Source: Calliphora vicina (Eukaryota; Arthropoda; Insecta; Diptera; Calliphoridae). From it: a stretch of DNA of 64,000 nucleotides. The stretch covers positions 72,627,747 through 72,691,746 of the forward strand of contig NC_088784.1 in NCBI RefSeq assembly GCF_958450345.1, in the 5' to 3' direction. Below the pieces are notes generated by a model. It worked only from the letters and a program-made list of their open reading frames with translations. It was not told the DNA's origin and ran no database searches. The translations under genes and the position numbers were made by a program. Shown here one piece after another: positions 21,472 to 32,060 of this stretch (positions are counted from its first letter, which is position 1; each line of letters starts with the position of its first letter).

Positions 21472-22397
21472 TTTGTATTTGTTTAGCTAATTTTATTTTA
21501 AATAATATTTATGTAAATACTGACCATAAATACGCATTAAAATATTTCACAATTTTTGTTTTTCATTTATTTTTTTTGTTGTACCCCAAACATTTTAAAT
21601 GTGGTGTATAATACATTTTTTCAACGAAATTTTCTATTAAAATTTATAAACCAGAAATAACAGATGTTCAAATTAAATTTGGAAAATAAAATGTATTTTT
21701 ATTTAGGTATTTAGCATGATATTAACACTTAATTTGTATTTCACTGTGTATCATTGTACATATTTTGTTTTTTTATTTCTAATATATCTTATGATTATTA
21801 GAAAATATTTTATATATTTTATGATGAATTTAATTTAACAACAATTTAAACAAATTGTTTTGAAATTTTTATAAGAATAGAACTTTTTTCCTTAACAAAT
21901 GTACATATTTCTTTAATAATAAACAATAATTATAATATGTTAGAATTTTAATATTTTTATAAGCAAATGAAAATCGATAGATTTGAAAAATTGTTGTTTT
22001 TAACCAATAGACATAATTCCCCCTTTGTTATATAGCAAATAATTTCAATGAATTTACTAAAGAAATTTGACTCTAAATTAAACTTTAATCAATTCTTTAA
22101 CATCATTTTTCGTTTTTAAAATCGATTTTCATCATATTTACCCAGCAGTTAAGCAAGTAGTCAATGTATTCCCTTATACATAGACAGTAATTATCACTAA
22201 TGTTTGATCAATGATCTGACTCCAATTTATATATTTGAGGAGCCGCAGAAAATTTTAAAATTGTATTTTTCTAGAAAATTTCAACCCAAATATTAAAACT
22301 TTTTGTGGAATTTTTTTCTTTGTGTTTGTTGTCTAAATGTGTAAAAAAAATCAGAGTGTAATTTTCCATTTTTTTGAAATGAATACCCGTATTATAA
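21472..22397. other. Region upstream of the glycogenin start codon
   Basis: AT-rich DNA that should contain the 5' UTR and perhaps the promoter of glycogenin. No TATA box or initiator could be assigned with any confidence in sequence this AT-rich. Confidence 0.35.
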
Positions 22398-23095
22398 AAC
22401 AAGTAAGAAAGTATGGTCGGTCAAGCCCGACCATATAATACCCTACACTGAGTAAAAGAGTAAAAACATTTTTCTTTTAAAATTTCAATAATTTATATTT
22501 TTGAGTGATTTTCGGAAGTGGGCCTTATATGGGAGCTATGACCAATTATGGACGGATCATCATGAAATTAGGTCGTGTGATTTATGTCTATATGAATGTT
22601 TACTATGTTGAATTTTGTGAGTATACCAACATTTTTAAGCGATTTGTGCACGTTAAAGTGATTTTCGGATGCGGGTCTATATGGGAGCTATGACTAATTA
22701 TGGACCGATCGTAACAAAATTTGGTGACATGAATTTTGTATATATAAAACTTATTTTAAGCGGAATTTGTGGAGATACATATATAAATTAAACATTTATG
22801 ACTGATAAAATCCAATTTCGGAAGGATATTTGTATGGGGGCTAGGTGAAATAATAGACCGTTTTCAGCCATTTTCAATAGGCTTCGTCCTTGGGCCGAAA
22901 AAATAATATGTACCAAACTTGATCGAAATATCTTCAAAATTGCGACCTGTACTCTGCGCACAAGGTTTACATGGACAGCCAGCCGACCAGACGGACGGAC
23001 GGACATCGCTTAATCGACTCAGAAAGTGATTCTAAGTCGATCGGTATACTTTAAGGTTATACCAAAAAATCAATTCGAAAAAGTACCTCTTTTGG
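22398..23095 (+). repeat. Fly dispersed repeat beginning aacaagtaagaaagtatgg
   Basis: It begins aacaagtaagaaagtatggt, with an internal inverted pair ggtcggtcaagcccgacc. It then contains repeated tatgggagctatgacyaatt phrases and ends with the GC-richer tail around gacggacggacatcgcttaa, gtgattctaagtcgatcgg. I recall this type as abundant in calyptrate fly genomes. A fragment from the other end of the family is at about 36400-36470. No protein is encoded. Confidence 0.7.
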
Positions 23096-23099
23096 GTCA

Positions 23100-24055
23100 T
23101 CTGACACGTATGTGCTCTTTGTAGTGCAGAGAGAAGACAATTGGATACTTCATGCATCCCAGGTAATCTAGAGTGAAGACAATTGTCTCTTAAGTGTCTC
23201 TAAGTAATCTAAAGTGTAGTCACTGTAAACTTTTATTTTGTACTGCACTTGTTTGTGAGTAATTCGTACATAATTCTTTTTGCTTAAGTATAATGCCATT
23301 CCATGTAACCTAGGATGAAGTCAATTGTTACTTAAGTGTCTCTAGGTAATCTAGAGTGTAGTCACTTTAAACATTTATTTTGTACTGCACTTTCGGAAGT
23401 AGTTTTTTTAACCACCAGAAGTAATCTATTGGAGAGTTGTCTGGAGAAGATTTGTTTACAAGTAATCAGTTATTAGACTGGCTATGAGATGTCTTTTTAA
23501 GTGACTATTTGTGGTGAATTATCATGTTAAAATAACTACTTATGTAGCTGATCAAGTAACCAGTTTGGTAACTGACTCTATGTAAACGGAATAGGAATCC
23601 AATGTGTTGACTACTTTTGATTTTTATACATCCCAGGTAATCTAACGTAAAGTCAATTGTCACTTAAGTGTCTCTAAGTAGTCTAGAGTGTAGTCATTTT
23701 AAAGGTTTATTCATACAAACTGGTTTTATTCAAATTGCGTTGATATAATTCTCAGTTTATTTTATTTTTGTTTAAGTATACTGACATTCCATGCAACCTA
23801 GAGTGAAGTCAATTGTCACTTAAGCGTCTCTAAGTAATGTAGAGTGTAGTCACTTTAAACGTTTATTTTGTACTGCACTTTAGGAAGTAGTTTTTTACCC
23901 AATATATTGAAGACTTGTCTGGAGAAGGTTTGTTTACAAGAAATAGGTTATTGAACTGTCTATGAGATGTCTTTTTAACTGACAATTTGAGTTCAATTAG
24001 CACCCGAAAATGTTACTGATGAAGTAACCAATTAGGTAGCTAGTAAGGTGTTAAA
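23100..24055. repeat. Complex tandem repeat with ctagagtgtagtcac core
   Basis: A block of about 100 bp containing agtcaattgtcacttaagtg and tctagagtgtagtcac recurs four times, near 23160, 23305, 23637 and 23795. The second and fourth are followed by a shared longer tail (tgcactttmggaagtagttt, then tgtctggagaaggtttgttt). The higher-order period is therefore about 490 bp. There is no coding content. Confidence 0.75.
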
Positions 24056-24289
24056 AACTTTGTACCAGCTATCGGACAATCTCATTTTAATTCAAAAAGT
24101 AACACTGCTTCTGTCAAAATTTGAACAATCTGCGTCATGTAGTTTGTTTTTGACAGCCATTGAAAGTAGATTGGCTCGTGCCTTTGGAAAATTGAATTTT
24201 AGTGCTCATTAAGCATTATTTTTTTTGCGGAAAAAAATATCACTCAAATAAAGGCTAGGCTTTAAATAATATAGGATCTCTGCATCATC

Positions 24290-24540
24290 AATTTCAATGG
24301 TAAAAAAGTGGGTTAATGAATTTTTTACGGAATATGCCAAAGTTGAAGTCTCTACTCTCGAAACAATTGAAAAAAATCACGATATGGTGTTGGCCGATCG
24401 GTGATTGAAAATACGGGAGATTGTGGAAGCCATATGCATCTCACATGGCTCAGTGGTTTAAATTTTTAATGATCACTTGTATATGAGAAAGCTTTCCGCA
24501 AGATGGCTGCCGCAATTACTCATAATCGGGTGCACATAAA
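24290..24540 (+). pseudogene. Fragment of a second mariner subfamily
   Basis: The translation gives KVKKWVNEFFTEYAKVEVST, then NHDMVLADR, LKIREIVEAICISHGSV and MRKLSARWLPQLL. These are landmarks of the N-terminal DNA-binding part of mariner transposases, in a subfamily different from the other copies here. It has an in-frame stop and no catalytic domain or TIRs. Confidence 0.75.
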
Positions 24541-25960
24541 AAGCTTAGTTCTAATAGAAGCTTTTTGGTCGCTGATGATATGGCTTGAGTTACAGAAAAG
24601 CTCTTAAGGAAAAGACCTAAGCTTTCTTTTGAAAAAAGTCAAACAAGTTTTTGATTTTGCAAAAAAAAAATGTCAACAATTTTTTTCGAAAGATTGAGGA
24701 AATAGCTATCTAAACTATTTGGGACACATTTTGTTAAGAACAATAGGTAATAAGTTATATGGATGTGAAAAAATACCTGTTTGGCCAAAATGTCAAATTT
24801 TGACCACCTCTAACTCAGAGGGTTCTCGACCGATCTTTTTGTGAATTACTATCCAATAGGACTAACCTTGATGCAAATTGTTCACTTGACATGAAATCCC
24901 CCCGATACATATTATTAAAAAAAAAACAAATATGTTTCTATTATTAAACAATTTCATTATATTATTGATGTTCAAAGTACAACGTTCAATTCTTTAAAAA
25001 AAAATATGCTACAGCTTTTTATAAACAAATTAAACAAAGAATATTTCTGATAAACAAAATGTTCAAAAAAAAACTCTAATAAATCTTAAAATAATTTATG
25101 TATTTCTTGGCTATGAAATAAACCATTTTTTTTAAATATTGTAGAGATTTCTTAAAATCCCTAACAAATAACTAAAACATAAAAATTGACAACCCTTTTT
25201 CTACCAAAAACTACTCTTTAAAATAAATTTCAAGTTCAGGGCTATGCTCTTAATCAAATCTTTAAAACAAAATATGTATGTACTCTTAAAAAACAGTTAA
25301 ACCTAGCAAAATAAGTACACTAGAAATAGTATAACAGTAATGACTGAAATAAAAACATTTACTTAATTTAATTCATTGATATATATTATTCATAAAATAT
25401 TGCTTTTTAAAAATCTATTTAAAATAATTAACTATTAAAATCAGCAGCTGTGCTAAACATTTTTATGCCATTATATTATATATAAATATTATTCTTGGCC
25501 AAAATAAACAATATCAATTATCAAAAAAAAAAAAAACACCCGCCTCCATGATGTCAAAATAATATTTAAAAGTAGGTATTTGTTCAAAGCAAATTTATTT
25601 TAAACAGATTGTTCCCATCATTTTTAGCGTTTTGCTGTACTTTTTGGCAATGACACAAAATTTTTTTCTTTTAAATAATAAAATGAAATTCATTTATGTT
25701 AAATTTTTAAAAGGAAAAAAACAAAAAAATAACGTAAAGCACTTGATATAAGACTCTTAAAGTGTACAAACAAGATAAATAAATCCCTTTTAAAGAAAAA
25801 CAAGTTTATTTTATTTATATTTATGTTCGTATGTATCTGTTTTATTTTTCTGTTCAGATTTTTCAAGAGGCCAGCCTACTGCAAATTGATCAACTTCTTT
25901 GTTGAGCGAACTTGCCACTGCAACTTTTGAATGTGCGATAATGTTCAGTGAACTTTAAAA
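24541..25960. other. Intergenic DNA, no feature seen
   Basis: Mostly AT-rich. A GC-richer patch at 24780-24905 (caaattttgaccacctctaa, tcgaccgatctt) may be a dispersed-repeat remnant. No ends or coding regions are recognised. Confidence 0.45.
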
Positions 25961-26239
25961 TGTTGTGCATTGAATATGTGTCATTGCATTGGTAACATAT
26001 TGAAAATTTGTTTTCTGAAATCTATGAAATATTTAAAAATTTGCGGTTTTTTTATAAAATATCAAAGACTGTACAGGATGACGAAAGTCTCGCAATCAAG
26101 TAGTATAGATATTAATCCGATTTATCACGACCACAAGATCAAGATCATGGCATTTAGATATCAAACAAGGTCTCACAAAATGGATACCATAACCTCAGAT
26201 AGACCTTTGAAGGCAGACATTTCTTCCAGAAAAGAAAAT

Positions 26240-26880
26240 GAGCGAAGTGATTAAAATTTATAAAAATACATTAAAAATGTTTAGGTTTTTCTATGACTAT
26301 TTCCGCTGAGGCATCCAAAACCGTAAATTCCGGTCCACACTGTGAAACATTTGCTGCAAACATTTTTAAATTCTCCTTTTGAACTGAATATGAACGAATA
26401 TGAACGAATAAATGTGGATGACATACTCAACAATAACTTTATGTACATGAAACAGAGTACCCTTTTCCATTCCTTTTTCCCCTTAATTTTGAGCATTTCG
26501 TACATCGAAAGGAAGTTATATTTGCCGATGAGGCATGGATATTTAGATACTTCACTATCTGGATTCAGATATCGTGTCAGAATTTTTAATGAAATATGTT
26601 GTCCAAACATTTTGTTATACAATTGGAATTTGTGTTTTTTTCCCACAGTTTAGAAAAATTAATTCAGTAATGCATCAGTGTTCTATATATGAGACACATC
26701 TGTGATTAGTTTACATTGATCAGCTCTAATGCAGAACTCTTGTTGTTCTGAATAGGTAAATGTTTCATCTATGAATTCAATTAATTTAACAAGAATGAAT
26801 CGATCAACTAACTTCGAATTCTTCTTCAGCAGAATGCAATAATTTGTATTCGTACTGCTTGAAGTTTTGCTTTTCATTTA
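26240..26880 (-). pseudogene. Possible decayed protein-coding sequence
   Basis: Two minus-strand stretches have fairly ordinary amino-acid composition. One is an open run of 60 or more residues at 26683-26877 (NTNYCILLKKNSKLVDRFIL). The other is a different-frame segment at 26275-26370 (AANVSQCGPEFTVLDASAEI). Between them the frame changes. I cannot assign a family. The stretches could be remnants of a transposon or gene, or chance. Confidence 0.25.
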
Positions 26881-27306
26881 CTTCCGAAGTCCGGACTAAT
26901 TTTGTGAACGACTTTTAATCTAAAGCCTGAAAAAATCTATTTTGTTAGAAAAAATCTTTAAAATAACGTCATGAAAATAACTTTTGGTCATTTTCAAAAG
27001 AATTGTTACAAAAATAATCGTATAGCTTCAAAGAACATTTTATGTGACGAATCAAGACAAGATAAATTTAAGAGCGCATGCCTATAGCATGTTCCTTTGA
27101 ACAAATTTAACATGACGAACGCGACATTAGTGATACGTAGAATGATTATCTGAGAATAATTAAAATCAAGGAGAATCAATGAAATCTATAAGAAAGTGCA
27201 TTAAAAAAAATTTAACATGGCGAACGTGACATTGGAGTTATGTAGAAACATCAACTGGAAATGAAGTCATTTATTAAACATTCAGACTTTGGTTATATAA
27301 AGTAAG
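26881..27306. other. Intergenic DNA with a short internal repeat
   Basis: A phrase around atttaacatgacgaacgcga (near 27108) recurs as atttaacatggcgaacgtga (near 27210), about 100 bp later. Nothing else is identified before the mariner copy. Confidence 0.4.
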
Positions 27307-28360
27307 TGGGAAGTTTTGATTTACTTCTTTAAGTTGAAAAAAGTGCCGCTAAAGCACAAGGATCGCTCACAAAAGCTTATGGTGAATGTGTTCCATCGGT
27401 TTCAACGTGTGAGAGATGGTTTGTGTGGTTCAGAAGTGGTGATTTTGACACGGAAGACAAAAATCGCCCAGGCCAGCCAAACAAGTTTACAGATCAAGAA
27501 TTGGAGGCATTACTCCATGAAGATTTTTTTCAAACTTAACTAGAGATTGCAAAATCATTGGTAGCTACTCAAGCAGCAATTTCCAAACGTTTGAGAGCAG
27601 CAGGGTTCATCCAAAAGCAGGGAAATGGAGTATCATACGAATTGAAGCCGAGAGACCTTGAAAGGCGATTTTGCATAACCGAAATGGTGCTTGAATGCCA
27701 TAAAAGAAAATAATTTTTGCACCGAATCATTACTTCCGATGATAAATGGATCTATTACAATAACCCGAAGCGTAAGAGATCGTATGTGAAGCCCGGTCAA
27801 CCAAACGAATCGACCCAAAGCCAAATATCCATGGTGCTAAGGTAATTCTATGTATTTGGTGGGAGCAAAAGAGTTCTATCTATTATGAGCTTTTGAAATC
27901 TGATCAGACCATCACAGGGAACCTATACCGAACGAAACTGATTTGTTTGAAGCGAGCATTGGCCGAAAAAAGCCCGGAATATGCGGCCAGACATGAAATC
28001 GTAATATTCCATCATGACAATGCTCGGCCACATGTTGCAATACCTCTTAAAAAGTATTCAGAATGAAGTGGTTGGGAAGTTTTGCCTCATTGTTTTGCCT
28101 TGGTCCGTTCGACTACTATTTTTTTCGATCGATGCAGAATGCTCTCTCTGGGATACCTTTCACTTCAGAACAGAGTATCCGTTATTAGCTTGATTCGCTC
28201 TTGACCTCAAAAGATGATCAGTTCATTTTGGCTCTGAATCTCCATATGATGTCAGAAAGATGGAAAATGGTCATAGCTAATAATGGCCAATACTTTGAAT
28301 ACAAATGTTTCAAAATAAAAGCTAAACATTTTAGAATCTTCCGTATTTTTAAATCATTTT
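27307..28360 (+). pseudogene. Mariner copy, 5'-truncated
   Basis: It starts inside the transposase (gggaagttttgatttacttc) and continues nearly collinear to the 3' end. Recognisable blocks are FHRFQRVRDGLCGSEVV, ITSDDKWIYYNNPKRKRS, the phrase encoding IFHHDNARPHVA (28003-28045) and the C-terminal part. Several shifts and stops are present. The 5' TIR and about the first 250 bases seen in the 10406 copy are absent. Confidence 0.85.
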
Positions 28361-29593
28361 AATTTGTTTAAACTCTGTAGAATCTACAGTGTATATAAAT
28401 CCTTCAAAACTCCCATAAAAGTGCATGGATTGTATTATTTTGTTGCAAGATATTTGCATTTGCAACTACTAAAACCTTCAACTGCAACATGTTCCCAACT
28501 CGCCAAACAAAACCAATGTAACCAACCATATACGTAGGGCTCTCTCAGTATAAAAGTGCATTGTAAATATCACTTTAAAGTTTTTACGGGCTCCTTTTTA
28601 TCATGACTTTCTGGTGAAATCGTTATTTATTTTTTTTTTTTAAGTACAAGAAGTACAAAAACAAATTAAGAAACATAAAAAAAAGAAATGTTTAAGTTTT
28701 AAAGGCTGCATGGATGAGTGTGTGCTTGTGCTGGCTGCATAAAAATAGAACCGGAAAAATTCTTTGCAAGAGGCGTTGTTTTCTGGCATTTCTTAGAATA
28801 TATCAGATGAAAAAAATGAAAAAAACCAACAAAATATAGTTAAAAATGAACACGAAATATAAGAAAAAAATTGTGTAGGCTTCTTTCTTTCTTTAAAAAA
28901 AAAATTAAAGAAAAACAATGCTGTGTAACCAAGAGAATGACTAAATGCAGGAAAGATCATTTCATTCACAGCATCCATATTCTTTTTTTGGGGGATAAAT
29001 GACTAATGCAGTTTCAGTTGAATTTATAGATACATAATATCACATTTTTTATTTTAATAATAAAAATGATGAGTTATAAAAAATGTTAATTTTTTTTTTG
29101 GAAATTTCTTTTAGAGGTGGGTGGTTTTTGTTAAAATTTATTAATACAATTAAATAATTATATTCAAGATTAAAAAAAAATAATTATTTATTTATTTAAT
29201 GACCATATTAAAAGAAAAAAAAAACAAGGCCATAAATATTGTCTGGCCTTAAAGGAAGAAAATTCAAACGAAAAAAAAAATATGAAATGTGTCGTAAATT
29301 ATTTAGTACATCAGATTATTAATATAAGAAAAGTGATTCAGTTTAAAATTGTGACAATTCATTTCAAAAATGTAATTATGAATCATAATCTAAATAATTT
29401 TTAAATTAATATGAAATATTTAAATAACTAGAGCAAAACGTGGGTTAAATTGAAAGTTTTCCCGGAAAATATAACTTTGGAGAGTTTTAAGGTGACCAGA
29501 TGCTAAAAGTTTTATTTGAAAATAATAAAATAACTTATTACGGATCTTAATTCTTTTGCTTAAAACTATTTTGAGCACTGTTTTTATATCATA
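28361..29593. other. Intergenic DNA, no feature seen
   Basis: AT-rich with homopolymer runs. No supported gene, TIR or tandem repeat. Confidence 0.5.
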
Positions 29594-30299
29594 TTGGATG
29601 TATAACTTAAAAATGCGGGATGTACACATTGAACACGGTTTTTTGTTTTCAATAACTTTATGTCATTTTGAATGGTAAATATCTGTCATTTATTCTCACT
29701 TAGTTATTGAACATTATAGATTAAAGAACCAAGATTTTTTTGCTTCGAAAATGTCGATTTTATGCCAAGTCAAAGATGGCACGGAAGTCAAAGATAGCCC
29801 AGGCCAGCCAAAAAAGTTTGAATACCAAGAATTGGAGGTATTACTCCATGAAGATTATTGTCAAACTCAAAACGTTTGCAAGATACCTTGAAAGACGATT
29901 TTGTATGTCTGAAATTTGTTCACCGAATCATTACTTGCAATGAAAAATGGATCCATACAATAATCGGAAGAGTAAGAGATCGTATTTGAACTCCGGCCAA
30001 CCAGCCGAATCGACACCAAAGCCAAATATACATGTGGCTAAGGTAATGCTCTGTATTTGGTGGGAGCAAAAGTGTCCAATCTATTATGAGCTGCTGAAAT
30101 CTGGAAAGACCATCACATGGAACTTGTACCGAACGCAACTGATTCGTTTGAAGCGAGCATTAACCGAAAAATGCCCAGAATATTCGAACAGACATGAAAA
30201 TGTAATATTTCATCATGACAACACTCGGCCACATGTTGCAATACCTGTTAAAAACTATGAAGTGGTTCGGAAGTTTTACTTCACTCTCTCTGCGATACG
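29594..30299 (+). pseudogene. Mariner copy, internally deleted
   Basis: The element starts after TA with ttggatgtataacttaaaaa, a variant of the family TIR. The leader and start region are present, the helix-turn-helix region is mostly deleted (29860-29890), and the middle is open for about 100 codons (MDPYNNRKSKRSYLNSGQ, IFHHDNTRPHVAIPVKNYE). It runs into Tc1-like sequence at about 30290-30300, so the 3' end is missing. Confidence 0.85.
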
Positions 30300-30645
30300 C
30301 TTCATTGATGACTTTTTTCGATTCAAGTGGCAGTGATAGAACGGAAAGAGACTTGGAGTCCAAGTACACATAAATATAAGAGAATCTAGTTTGGCATGGC
30401 AATGTGTGGAGCTCGTTTTCCGGACAAGAATCGAGTTTAGTTCCATTTTAAACGATATTATGTATCCATACGCTGTTCAAAATATGCTCCTTTTTTAAAG
30501 ATTTAAGCACGACAATGAACCCAAACATAGCTCTAGAGGACGAATGAGGTACGTGGCATGCCCAATCGCCAGATCTCAATCCCATAGTAAACCTTTGGGT
30601 AATTGTAGATCGCAAAATACGGGCTCAAAATTCTGAGGCATACAG
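30300..30645 (+). pseudogene. Tc1-type transposase fragment
   Basis: Shifting frames give FRFKWQ, SLAWQC, then YPYAVQNMLLF, KHDNEPKHSS and a block around ccaatcgccagatctcaatc matching the PSQSPDLNPI region. This order (second catalytic Asp, then the block before the catalytic Glu) is that of Tc1 transposases. It is badly decayed and has no TIRs. Confidence 0.7.
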
Positions 30646-31372
30646 TCAGTACTCGTTCTCGTTTGGCGTACGGAGCTAGGACACGTTATTTAGAACGATT
30701 CTGGAAGCAGTTCTTTAGTCAATAATTAGTAAACTAGAACTAGTTCTTCCGACAGTAATTTTTGCTTGAAATTATCACGTTTCAAGAAGCAGATAATAAA
30801 TGAGAATTCCATTAAAAGCTTTGGAACAAAGATTCGTTTCCCAAATATTGCCGCAGAACGCAATATTTTAATTATTCCAACATTCTTAAACAATAGCGTT
30901 CCACAGAACTTGTTCTAGAAGTAATTGCGACATCATTAGTTCCAAGGCTGTTCCACAGTTGATTGGCAATTTAAGCCTCTTTTAAATGACACGAACACAT
31001 TTGAGATCGAACAATTAGTTAAGGACATATTTACGAGTGAGAATGAAATTTACTTTAAGATGTAGATTAAGCCGTGGGTTCCAAACAGTGTGTGTAAAGT
31101 GGATATTTAAGACAGTGGGAAAGCGGAAAAAGTTTCAAGAGATAAGAGGGCGTCACTGATGACACGATCTGCATCACTGTTGTCACGACCTGCAAACTTT
31201 TGCAATAGATAACTAAATTATGCTTTGGTTGCATAAATTTTGTGGCATCACTGCAAATAATTTGCATTAAAAAAACGTTTGACGTAAAGAAATGATGCCA
31301 AATATGCTCTTTTGAACGCTAAACTTTTAATTTGCTGCAGTAATGCAATATTACTGCATTGACGAATGCACC
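30646..31372. other. Intergenic DNA, no firm feature
   Basis: The stretch at 30650-30970 contains repeated phrases such as gttctagaa, agaactagttcttcc and cgttccacagaac in both orientations, suggesting a decayed palindromic repeat. No boundaries could be fixed. Confidence 0.35.
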
Positions 31373-31384
31373 CAAGATCATTTT

Positions 31385-31505
31385 GCCTTCATTAGACATA
31401 TCGGGGTACTCCGAAAGGCTAGACGATAGTGTGCTAGACTATCATTCTTATGGGAGTTGCGGGTTCGATTACCGCCAGAGACTCTGGGTGTATCTGCAGA
31501 CAAGC
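31385..31505 (+). repeat. tRNA-like sequence, possible SINE head
   Basis: The segment contains gcgggttcgattaccgc, a good B-box (GGTTCGATT) inside a 4-bp T-arm-like stem. Upstream are gctagacgatagtgtgctag and an anticodon-arm-like stretch. Pol III SINE heads look like this. The acceptor stem does not pair convincingly, so it is not called a functional tRNA. Confidence 0.35.
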
Positions 31506-31672
31506 AAAATGATTCGTAGTTTGTTTAAAGCAAATAACAATAAATAAGACTTTTAATGAAAGACAACGATTTCAAACATTCAATGAATGATTTAGAAGCT
31601 GCGGCTTGGAAATCTTTTGTTTTTACAAAATTAGAAAGCTGAAAATTCCGAGGAATTTGTTAGTTTTACCTT

Positions 31673-32060
31673 TTAATTAGCATTAATATTCTTGGATGTA
31701 ATATGAGCGTAAAAGTACACTATATCTGCTCAGTAATTAAGAAAAATGTTCTAAAAATCTTGTATAGTATATAGAGTTCATATTCGGGAAAAATTTCCTG
31801 GGAATTCTTGAGAATATTTGTTTAGAAATTTCTGTATCTACGGTGTATAATCTTTGTATATAATCGAATCATTCGATTGGCAACAAATCACAATGAATCT
31901 GTGCTGAAATAACACTGTAAATACAGAAATTTCTAAATGATTATTCCCTGGAATTCCCTGGAAATTTTTTCCGAATTTTCAGAAAATTTTTCTTAATTAC
32001 TGAGCAGATATAGTGTACTTTTACGCTCATATTACATCCAAGATTATTAATGCTAATTAA
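31673..32060. mobile_element. Palindromic element with about 70-bp arms
   Basis: The left arm starts ttaattagcattaatattct and passes through gtacactatatctgctcag. The right arm is its near-perfect inverse, ending taatgctaattaa. Towards the centre a second nested inverted pair occurs (tttagaaatttctgtat versus acagaaatttctaa). Between them lies about 50 bp of the 19925-20153 family. There is no coding content. Confidence 0.75.
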
